Source: Leishmania donovani (lineage: Eukaryota > Euglenozoa > Kinetoplastea > Trypanosomatida > Trypanosomatidae). From it: a stretch of DNA of 64,000 bases. Below, piece by piece: positions 39,401 to 49,717 of the stretch. The DNA lies in NCBI RefSeq assembly GCF_000227135.1, contig NC_018259.1, forward strand, positions 103,897-167,896. The letters run 5' to 3'. A program made the translations under genes and the position numbers. The notes under the pieces are model-generated. The model worked only from the letters and a program-made list of their open reading frames with translations. It had not been told where the DNA came from and did not search any database. How positions within the stretch are numbered: the first letter of the stretch is position 1; every line of letters begins with the position of its first letter.

Positions 39401-41743
39401 CTCTCCTCCCCTCTCTCTTTCGGTGGTCATCCGCACCACGTCAGCGAGGGCAGAGACACATCGAAAAAAAAATTTGACACGAACAACAAGGATGTGTAAA
39501 GATCCTGGCGCAATTTGCCTTCGTTTTCCCGTTATTACCTATTGGCAAGTGCGGGGGAGAGAGGAACAGCGAGAAAGGGGCGCAGAAACTCGCGTAGAAT
39601 GGAAGAGAGCCAGAGAAGCCAAAAGAAACTAACAAGCGAGGAAGCCGAGAAAAATACAATCAGAAAAGGGTTACCGTCATTCTTTTCTTGTAAGAAAAGC
39701 TGTGTCGACGTTCATCTTGCAACCTGCATATCAACCCCCCACCCCTTCCCTCCTGCAAGCACGCACGCAAGGATATCAAAAGCTGACATTGCGCGCGTAT
39801 GCACACACACACAGATATGTACACCAGCAACACAAAAGGAAGATCGAAGAAAACATACGCACAAAAACGCACACCTCAGCTGTGCTCGTGAGCTCGATCA
39901 ACGCGAGTGTACAATCAGTGGCCCATGAAAGAGAGCAAGGATATTCTATGAGGGCCTGTGTCAGTGTATGCAGGGGTTCGTGTGTATGGGTGTCTGTATG
40001 TGGGTGTGTGGAGGATCGCTGTTCTCCTCCACATGCATCACCTCGCGAGACGCAGAAAGCCCCTCGTCTTGCCATGGTTGCTTTTTCTATTTTCCCAGTT
40101 CCCGGCCTGCGAGGCGAGAAGCTGAAACACCTCCTTTTTGTCTTTCGCTTTTCTTTTTGCTTTCCATATGCCCTCGGTGGCACCTTTTTTTTTTCTGCCT
40201 TCAAGTTGGCCCTGCCTTGGTGCATCGCTCGAACTCCGGTATACTCCAGCTATCTCTATCTCTTATCTTGTTCTTGGTGCCCTTCGTTGGCCGTCGCAGC
40301 GGATGCAACAAGCTTTACGTATGACCCCGCACTTCCTCGTCTCTTGCGCAGGTTGAGCAAACTCCAGCGTGGCTCACTTGGTCCGCTTCTTGCGCTCTCT
40401 CCGTCGTGCTTTCTTCGACTGACAGCGTAGGAATTAACGAACAGCAGAATAGGGAGAGAAGTAGGGGGCGAGAATAGATAGATAGAAGTCAGACGCGGCA
40501 AAGAGAGAATTCTCGGCGGCCTCGGTGCGTGCATATGTCTATGTTTATAAAGGCATGCTCGTCTCTACTTCAGCTGCGATGTAAAGTGAGAAAAAAAGAG
40601 AAAACTGAAAGGTTGCATGTTGTGTGCGTGTGTGTGCTTGACAGATGCGCTGAACAGACCAACCAGGAAGGTGACAGTGCTGGAAAGCAGGGACATGAGC
40701 CCACTCGCATGAACAAAAAAGGGCAGAAAGACACACAAGCACGCAACACAACACAGGGAGAGAGGGCGAAGAGAGGCGGGGGCAGCCCAAAGCCCAAGCA
40801 CGCCAACAACAACAAACCGCAAAGAAGAGAGGGGGCGGCAGAAGTGGGGGGGGGACAAAGGCCAAGGAAAAAAGACCAGACGCGAAAGAAAAAAAAACTC
40901 TGAACCTCCTGAGAGTTAACACAAGTGAAGAGAAGAGGAGCAAAAAGAAGAGCGTAGATGTGTGCTCGTGGAGGACGCAGAGAGGCAGGGAGAGAGACAG
41001 ACACAGAGAGGGAAGGGCGTGACAGTCGAAGTGTGAAGGACGGGACAGGGGCGCGGCAACGCCGGACTGCAGGGGAGGGATATGGAGGAGGGGTGCGAAA
41101 TCGCAAAATAGAGATCGAAAACAACGCCAAACCAGAGAAGACACAACTTGAAAAGAAAACAAGTGAGGTGTGTGTGTGGGGTGGGGGGGGAAAAAAGATC
41201 ATTTTCAAAAAGAAGTACAAGACAGAGGAGCACCTTGAAAAAAAAAAAAAACAGACAGACAGAGAGAGGGAACAGATAAGTCAAGCTACAGCAGCAATCT
41301 TTTGTTTCTACTATCCATCCACGTGTTTCTTTGTTGCTTCCTTTCTTGTCCTTTGCTCTACAAAGACCGTCAGAGATGCCCGCGAGGCACCGCACACACA
41401 CACACACTCACACGCGCGGCACAAAATACCAAAACGTGTAAAAGAAAGGAGAAGCAACTGACAAACACGCACGCGAGAGGACCGAAAAAAAAAACGAAAT
41501 CGACACAAAACACAAATGCGAGGCAAAAAAAAGAAAAACCGAAAAGAAAAGATGCACAAAGAAAGCAAAAAAAAAAAAATAGAAGACATATCACATCAAC
41601 CGGAACAGAAGCAAAAAAAAGAGTAGGAGAACCGAAAAAAGATATATAGAGACAGATAGAGGGCGGGAGACATGTCTGAAGGTAAGCCCGGGCAGCACAC
41701 AAGAAAGGGTTAAAAAAAAAGAACAGGACAGCGTCCGGCATCC

Positions 41744-41744
<1 letters not shown>

Positions 41745-41775
<31 letters not shown>
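41745..41775. repeat. (TG)15 microsatellite
   Basis: A perfect dinucleotide repeat at the junction where the plus strand changes from a purine-rich block (left) to a pyrimidine-rich block (right). Similar but shorter TG runs lie at 42381-42400 and 44421-44445. Confidence 0.9.
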
Positions 41776-41778
<3 letters not shown>

Positions 41779-42380
41779 TTCTGTGTGTAGCTTAGTTTTT
41801 TGTGCGTTTGTTTGGTTAGCTGGTTCGTTCCTCTATTCCGTGTGTGAGTGGTAAATGAGCTTGCTGATTTTTTTCTTCGTGTTCAGTCTTTTCTTTTTTT
41901 TGCTCTTGAATGTCCGTGTGTGTGGGGACGGCGATCGAATTGTGTTTCCTCTCCTCCCTTGCCAGCGGTGTTATTCCCAAACCTTCATTTGCGTGCGCTC
42001 AGGTAAGGAGGGACACACACACGCACACAGGTACGCAGAGACGTATTCGCGTATGCGCACGCAGGCATGCACACCTTGAGACACGAAAGAGCCACACAGG
42101 CACGCTTCTTTTTTTCGTCGCCGGATTGTTTTCGTCGCTCTTCTCTCTTCCCCTTCCGCTTCATGGAGTACAGAGTGCAAGCGTCCATCGCAAGAGAGAA
42201 ACAAAGAGAAGATATAAGATGGGTGGAAGATGGGCGTGAGTTCGGGTAACTCAGGCCTCTCCCTCCACCACGCCCTCTTTTTTCTCATCTGTGCCTGAAA
42301 GTGGGCAACGCGTTGTTGGTTCCCGCGAAATTGCGTGCATATGCGCGCATTATTCTCTTCGCTTTATTTTTGCTTTTTTC

Positions 42381-42400
42381 TGTGTGTGTGTGTGTGTGTG
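42381..42400. repeat. (TG)10 microsatellite
   Basis: A perfect dinucleotide run inside the coding desert. Confidence 0.9.
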
Positions 42401-43430
42401 CCTGCGTGTGGCTTCACTACCCGGGACGTAGAGAGCGCATAGCGGAGGCTCGGAGGTAGCACAGCATGTGCGGAGAGCATGTGAGTCGGTTTGTATATTA
42501 TTCCTTGTTTCCACTCTTCATGTGGTTCAAAGAATCATCTACACGCTCTTTCTCTTCCTTGCCATCCATCGACGGAAAATAAAAGAAAAAAACGAAGCAA
42601 CAACGTGCGAGCGCCGACGAGAAAGTAGAGTAGGCAGAACAACGGAACGAACACCAAGAAAAAATCGTTGACACGACGGCGCCAAACATGCAAGAGCTCA
42701 CACACAGACCAAAGCGCGCAGCACCAAAACATAGGCAAACATATAAAAACAAGAGAATGTAAAAGCATAAGGCGAGAAATATGAACCAAAGGCACACACA
42801 CACACACACACACTGAAGTGAGATGAAAATAGTTTTTATCTTTTTTGAGGGGAGGGGAACAAAAGTAATTGTTGGCGTCAGAGTCTGGATTGTCTGTCGG
42901 TGCTTTCTGTGTTAGAGAAGCAAAAATGAGGAGAGGCGCGGGTAGGAAACAGGGAAGGTCGGAGGGGGCGAATCAGCACGCCTGCAAGCAGAACACCACA
43001 AAGAAAATCACAGAGAGGCACGCACGCACACATCAAAGCCCATTAAAAAAAAAAGAACCCCTGCGCATCGGTGGATGTTGTCCGTGTCGATTCAGCGCGG
43101 CCATTGATCGTGTGCTGCTCAAGTGCATACATGATTGTGTAGAGTGTCGCTCTTTTTTTCTTTCCTTGGGTGCCCCTGTTCTCCCCGTGCCCGGTTTGTA
43201 CATACTCTTCTCGGTCCTTTTCACCCGCAACGAAGAAGAATGGAAGAGAGAGAAACAAAAACGAAGGAAAAAGAAGGGTAGATGCGGAAAAAAAAAAGAA
43301 AAAAAAGAAAGGAAAGGGGAAAAGGTGTGGGGAGAGGAGCACAAGCATCATGGCCAATCTTCTTTTTTTTTCCTTTTCTGTCTATGTTGCTGTTTCCCGT
43401 CTTTTTTGTCTTTGCCTCACCATTAGCGGT

Positions 43431-43545
43431 TGATATAGATACATAGATATACATACCATACATAAACGTATCTATATATATATATAGATATACAGATGTA
43501 TATGCATGCATATGTGTATGTACAGCTAAGTATATATATATATTG
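43431..43545. repeat. AT-rich TA/TATG microsatellite cluster
   Basis: Successive TA, ATAC and TATG short repeats make this one of the most AT-rich patches in an otherwise GC-rich window. It is flanked by a T-rich plus-strand stretch. It translates into Tyr/Ile-rich peptide in a spurious minus-strand frame. Confidence 0.85.
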
Positions 43546-44420
43546 TTTTCCTCTTCCGTAGCCGCACAAGTCTTTTTTGTTGTTTTCGACTTCATCGGGT
43601 GTTTTCTCCTTCTGTTTCTTTCGAGGCCCAGTGAGAGAGGGGAGGTAGAGAGAGTACGATGCAAAACGTGTTTGCATGTCAGGTGTCGCACACAGACAAC
43701 AAGCGCACAGTGAGTTTGATCGAGAAACCGGCTGCGCCAATGAGACCTCGGATACCCCTCGAGCGAGAGGCGCGCGCACACACACAAACACTCGAGCATA
43801 AACAGCCACAAACACACTAGTACACCGGTCGATAAATATAAGAGCAAGCTCCGCTTTCCATCTGCACCGCCGCCGCTGCATCTCGCCCACATCCGCTTTC
43901 GTTCATCGACAAAAAGAGGAAAAGCAGGGAGATGTCTGTACAGCATAGAAGAATTTTGAACGAAGGGTGACCTTTTAGTGGCTGTCTTTTACTTTTTTTC
44001 GCGCCACAGTACCTGGGAGTTCTTCATTGCAAAGACGAGCAAAGAAAAAAGTGCGGGAAAGCAGCGAGTAGCCTGGAGCCGGTGGTGGCGCTCATTCGAA
44101 TGTGAGTCATCTTGTGACGAAGAAAAAAGGCAGAGACAGAGAGCGTGCACGTGTGCTCGACGAGCTTTCGATGGTGTTTGCCTTTCTTTTCTTTCTTTGA
44201 GGAAGGGCCTTTTCTTTCGCCCGTGGGCGCATTCATTCTCGTTGGGTTCCCTGCTCTTTTTTTTCCGAATGTGCACCAGGCCCTTCCCTACCATCACTCA
44301 CATTCTTTCCTGCTCTTCTTGTGCTAGTAGCTGTCATTCAACGAAAGATGTCGTATGCCGAGAAGAAAACGAAGAGATGGCGCACGGAAAAAAAAAAAGA
44401 AAAAGAGAGAGGGCCTTTTA

Positions 44421-44445
44421 GTGTGTGTGTGTGTGTGTGTGTGTG
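44421..44445. repeat. (GT)12 microsatellite
   Basis: A perfect dinucleotide run inside the coding desert. Confidence 0.9.
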
Positions 44446-45909
44446 CTTCGCCGTGTCTGAGCGAAAGAGTTCCGTGTTGGCTTGCAAGAAAGCGCTTGTC
44501 CTAGAGCGTGTATGTGTGCGACAAGAATAATAATAAAATGATGTCGTATTGTGGGCACCCCTCTCGGGTTGCGGAGAGCGTCGGTGAAGATGTGTCTGCG
44601 TAAGTTTACGTGTGCTTATTTTGTGTCCTTCAGGCTGAGAATTGCGGAAAGCAAGCACACACACACACATAAGCATGTGCCGAGATGTCCAAGAACGGCG
44701 TCAGCAATCAGCTACGGAAGGAAACATAGAAAATGTGATGTGAGCGGTTCCGTATCGATCCGATCGGTTCCCCGCAATGCTATACGCGCTGAAAAAGGCA
44801 GAACAAGAAATCTTACGTCGGTGTGCGTGTGTGCATTGTATGCATATCCCCGCGCGCATGCGTGTTTACAGTTGCTGCTGTGCCCGCTTCCTTCTCTTAG
44901 GAGGATGTGTACGCTGGCTCGTACCTCGAGAAGCGCTGAAACAGATGAAGAGCGATAAAGGAAAACAAGTGCGTCTTTCAAGCACCCCTTTCTTCGCTCC
45001 ACATCAAAGCGGCCCTCTCTCTCTCGAGCACGGGAGAAAAAAAAAAACGCTGTCTGTGCAGACCTGTCGTGCGTGTCACGCCGGGTAATTTCGCGTACGT
45101 GTGAGTGTGTGGGCGTGCGCCGTTGGATACTCCGCTCTTCCTCGTTTGTGTTTGCCGTACGCTCCGAAGAAACAGCAGCATTGAACGAACAGCGAGGCGC
45201 GACGCGCTAAAACATAGAAAGACACACAGAGCGGAGCACGCGCCAGAAGAGAAAAAAAAAAAACGCATACACACACACACACCACAGAACCTCTCGACGT
45301 CCTCACTTGCCCCGTGCTTGCAGCAAATCGCGTCAGCTGCAGTGCCTCCATAGTGGGAACGCTGATGGCTCTCTCTCGCGCAGTGAAGGTGAGCTGCTAC
45401 ACACCGCGCTTGTGCTTCCAGCAATGGCAGTGCAGCGCGCATGATGCAGTGACCCAATAGACAAAGGAACCAAACACTTAGAGATGTGAAGGCTAGCTGG
45501 CGAAGGCGTGCAAGAGAAGAAGCTCCACAGTAGGCGGGCAAGATGCGTGATGGTTAGAGCTCGAAATACACGCAGAGATGGGGTGCGCAAGCGAGTCCGT
45601 CTTTTGATGTGACCAGAGACCAGAGCAGGGGTGGTGAGTAAAGAGGCAATCATCACCCAGACCCACAGAAACGCGCGCACAGCAACAACTTGACAAGCAC
45701 AGCAGGCCACTAGAGAAGATGCACAGTGTGCGCTCAGAAAATCTGCAGACGGAAGAGAGAAGTGAGTTCGTGAGAGGGAGCTGCGGGGAAGGGTGAAAGA
45801 GGGAATGGTACGACGAAAGAGCAAAAAAAAAAACAGAAGCAGGGGAATAAATGACGGTGATACACACACACACACACGCACACGCACCACGCACCACGCA
45901 CATATATGC

Positions 45910-45929
45910 ATATATATATATATATATAT
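45910..45929. repeat. (AT)10 microsatellite
   Basis: A perfect AT run preceded by CA repeats and followed by ACGTACACAC-type repeats within the coding desert. Confidence 0.9.
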
Positions 45930-46551
45930 GCACGGACCGACTCATATACACGTACACACGCAAGATTACGTACACACACGCACACACGCGCGCTGTAGCC
46001 AAAACCGAAGAGCGCAGAAAGTAGAAGGAAAACAAACAAACACGAGCGAAAAAGTTCAAGACTGACGAAGCAATCAAATGAGGGAGGGAAAGAACAGGCA
46101 TAGTGAAATGGCGAAACGAGACAAAAAGGGGGCCACACAATACGGGCGAGCAACACAGAAAACAACATAAATGGGAGTGCGACGGAGGCGATAAAACACG
46201 CCTCTTCACTCCAGCATACCTAAAAAAAAGGGTGGTGGTGGCAACGAAGGTAGTCAAGGAGTAGAAGAGAGCAAAGGAAAGATGGGGTCGAACAAGGTTC
46301 AAGTGAGTGACCCAAGTATACGCTGGGATGTCGACTTACACACACGCGCACACCAAAAGAGAGAAAAGAAACGAAAGAGAAACACCGTAAAGACAACATA
46401 ACGAAAAGCCAGAGAGAGCACCACACCACCAAATCACAAAAATAGTGAAGCGAAGGGTGAGAAGAGCAAACAAACAAGAACATAAAATGGAAACAAAAGA
46501 GGAACCACAGCAACGGACAAAAGCAAGAAGAAGACACGCACACAGACACAC

Positions 46552-46577
46552 GGGGGGAGGGAGGGGAGGGGAGGGGG
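46552..46577 (+). other. potential G-quadruplex, five G runs with 1-nt loops
   Basis: Five runs of 3-6 G are separated by single A residues, an ideal intramolecular quadruplex pattern on the plus strand. A second, looser cluster follows at 46663-46719. Confidence 0.8.
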
Positions 46578-46662
46578 TATTGGAGGATTTATTTCATCTT
46601 TGTGCCTCATCATGTATACATCACTATCTTTTGCTATCTTTTCTTTGGTGTTTCCCTCTCGA

Positions 46663-46719
46663 GGGAGGGGAGGGAAAAGGGGGAGGGGAAGGGGAAGGGA
46701 GAGGGGGAGGAGGAAGGGG
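46663..46719 (+). other. potential G-quadruplex cluster
   Basis: At least seven runs of 3-5 G are separated by 1-4 purines over 57 bases. Because transcription is leftward, the G-rich strand is the template strand. Confidence 0.7.
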
Positions 46720-49717
46720 CTCTCCAGGCTCTCTTGTGATGCGTGAGAGCGGGTGGGTGTGTAGGTGCCTGAGAGAGCGCATCGCTGGTTCGGGTAACTT
46801 CATTTCCTTTACTGCTTTTCTTTTCCTTCGTTGCTCCTTCCTACAGACGTCCACTAGGAGGCAGAAGGAAGGGGGAGAGATGCAGAGAGCCAGAACAAAA
46901 GAGACCGCTACACACACAAAAGCACATAAAGGGAGGAGCAAAGAAAAAAAAGAAAAGAAGGCGCCGTCATCGAGGAGAGTTCAAGGCGTGAGGCAGAAGG
47001 AGGAGGCTGCAAGTGAAAAAGAGGGCATGAAGCGAGAAAGAGGCGCAGGGAAAGAAAAAAAATGAGACGCAGAGGCTTCACGCGTAAGTGTGTGTGCGAG
47101 TGCGCATATCGGCATATAATGGGGTGCTTTCATCTTGATTCGATGGGTCACTTCTGCGTCCCTCTTCATTTGGCTTTCCCTTCGCTTATGTTCCCCCTGA
47201 CTGCCTCCTTCGCCGCGTCTCTCTTGTGTTCAGTCTCACAAACACTTCACCACCAGCCGCCACTAATCCCCTCACACCAACGCCCTTGATATCAGGCCCT
47301 TCCTTTTTTCCTGCCCTGCGCACACAAAATTGAAGAGCCGGTGCGCATCATCCACGGCAAAAACGAAAAGACGCGAAAGAGTACACGAATGGCCACTGTA
47401 ACCTCGGCATCGCGCCTGCTGTGCCCGCACAAACAGGTGAGTCGGTGTGTCCTTATTCTGCTCTCTCTCTTTCAGCAGTCCCACTTCACACATCCTCTCT
47501 CACTCGTCCTCTGCTTCGTTTCCTCTCGCAAGCAGCGCGCTACACACACCTACACATACACGAGAGTGTGTGTGTCTGTGCCTGGCGGGGGCGATGGGAA
47601 AACGCCACAGTGGGGAACGGAGGAGGAGCAACGGAGAAAACGAAAGCGAAAGCGCGCAAAACGAAACGAGGAAGAAGACGCGAAAACGGGGGGAGGGGGC
47701 AGACAACCATTTGGGGTGAAATCGTCGTGGGAGAACACACGAGAAGGCGAGCAAAACTAAAATGGCACGCGGAGCCCGAGAAAAGACAAAATGAAGGCGA
47801 GGGCGCATTGGAGAACGAGCACGTCCAACCACACAAGCGCACACACACGCAGAGAAGCCACATAACCGCCGGAAATTCAAGAAAAGGCAAAGATAGCGAG
47901 AGAGAGAGAGAGAAGGCACGATGAGAGCCTGAGTGTAAAAATGTATGATCGTGAGCCACAAAGAAGGAATACTGCACAAACACGCACGCACATGCCGGAT
48001 ATGAATGTGTGTGAAGTTGCGCGCAAGGCTTGACGCAAAGGAGGGGAGGTATGAGGATATAACAATGATAAAAGGGCCCACACATGGAGGAGCGCACTTG
48101 GGGAACGTTAAGAAGAACAAAAAAGGAGAGAAACGGGGGAGCGAGAGAGGTGAACGGAGGTAGAAAGAAAAGAGAGACACCCACACATACACCAAACCAC
48201 GGCCGTCGTGCAGGGGCGGAGAGACGAACGAAAAATAAAAAGAACAAAAGAAAAAGAGACGAAGAGAGCACACAGAGAGAGAAACAAACACACAAGTTCG
48301 CTCGAGAGTGATGCAGAGGGCTGTCATGCGGCGACGAAACAACAAACACACAATCATCGCAGCATCACAGAGGTAAACCGATCTCTCTAGAGACTCTACT
48401 CGCTTCAGCGTGAGTTTGAGAATCCACCTTCGTCCTTTTTTCCTTTGTTTGGAGTGCCCCTCTTTGGCTTTCTTTTTTTTGCATTGCTCCCTCCGCTTCA
48501 TCGATTTTCATGACGTTCATTGACGGCGTTCCCCCGTTTTCCTCTGCTTTCGTGTACAAGTCGCCCTGTCCTTCATGCGCGCTTTACACCCTCTTGTGAG
48601 AGCGGTTTGCAGCACCCGTCACAACAGTCAAGCATAGGGAGATAAGAGGCGTCTTGTGAGGTACGGCGGGTCTTCCTCCGAGGAAAAGAAAAAAAAAACA
48701 GAGCAATGCATATAGCGAATCGAATATGATGCTGTTCATCGAGTAGCTCAAGCCAACCATAGTTAACAGAAAAGAGGGTGAGGGAGGGGAGGAGAGGAAG
48801 AGCATAGGCACCACCGTCAGACGAGGAAGCAGATGGAGAAGAAGCAACACAACTTTCCGCTTTATCGGTCTTGCATCCGCTTGCTTCCTCACCCTCCCCC
48901 AAACCTCACCCCACTCACCTCCTCTTCGCGACAACAGCGAAGCGTGCTCCCTCCTGCCCACTTCGCTTTCTCTCTCTCACAATCAATAGAAAATGATGTG
49001 TGCTTCTCGCGTTTAGCGTCATTTTGTTTTTCGTGTGTGTGTGTACGTGTCTAATTCTCCCTGCCTCAACTTTTTTCTCTCGTGCTCTCTCCGTTTCACG
49101 CTGGGATCTCTCATTCACGTCTCTCTTCCTCCCTCTCTCGCTCTGCAGGCAATTTGGCGTTGACCATCACGAACCTGAAAGACAGAGAGAGACAGAGACA
49201 GAGACAGAGAAAAGCGTGTGTGAGCGTGCGCACTCTGGTGCACCCCAGAGAGAGAGGTGCACGGCTGCGTTTGAGTAGCACACATACTGGAGTGTCTGTG
49301 GCGATGCCTCCTCACTATTTCACTCTCGTTCTTTATTTTTTTTATCGTTGCCAGCATCAGCGCCACCGACGCGGATGTATCTCTCCAGCCAGCCGCCCCG
49401 TCCTCTCTTCCTTCCTCCTGTTCGTCATCCCCTTCTCACGCCAGCGCGTCTCGCTTGCCTCGCTGAGGAAGAGAGGGGGGAGGCACCTCACAGGAGGGGG
49501 AGAAGGAGGTATAATCGACGAAAAGACGAAGCCTACTGGTGTGGTTCTTTGTTGCATGAGGAAGATACGCGGGAGATAGAGGGAAGAGAGAAGAGAAGTG
49601 GTAGCGGTACCGTGCGAGCAAACGGGACTGCACAGTGCCATTTCTCTCGCCTGCGAACGTGGCCCATCCTGCCTTACGCCGCCCTCATCAGAGCTACACG
49701 GAGTTTTACTACTCCAT

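Larger units (their letters stand above)
36478..49717. other. 13.2 kb coding desert between RPN8 and DDX3 genes
   Basis: No frame in this stretch looks like a real gene. The longest (up to 333 codons, at 47500-48501 on the minus strand) are translations of pyrimidine-rich or CA/TA repeat sequence, dominated by Phe, Leu, Ser, Cys and Val, with no domain motif. The plus strand alternates between purine-dominated blocks (for example about 40560-41730, 42560-43030, 45780-46560, 47590-48310) and pyrimidine-rich blocks (for example 39250-39440, 39990-40420, 41740-42420, 49030-49150). Microsatellites and long G runs are common. I searched for tRNA B-box-like sequence and for spliced-leader, 5S, U6 and 7SL-like sequence and saw none. 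It could be an exceptionally long 3' UTR of the helicase gene, a cluster of noncoding trans-spliced transcripts, or a transcription-unit boundary. Confidence 0.7.

Noticed and set aside
40545..41220. Two overlapping minus-strand frames of 205 and 216 codons
   Set aside because: Both translate the same pyrimidine block in different frames, which is a sign of low-complexity DNA rather than a gene.
43221..43946. 241-codon minus-strand open frame
   Set aside because: Its middle translates TA/TATG microsatellites and its end a polypyrimidine tract; no recognisable domain.
45493..46302. 269-codon minus-strand open frame
   Set aside because: Includes Tyr-Ile runs from an AT microsatellite and Val-Cys runs from CA repeats; not protein-like.
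47500..48501. 333-codon minus-strand open frame in the desert
   Set aside because: Composition is Phe/Leu/Ser/Cys/Val from a pyrimidine-rich strand with repeats, with no domain-like segment; overlapping frames of similar kind exist.
36478..49717. Possible tRNA, snRNA or spliced-leader genes in the desert
   Set aside because: No paired A-box/B-box or known RNA sequence was seen by eye; a tRNAscan-SE and Infernal run would be decisive.
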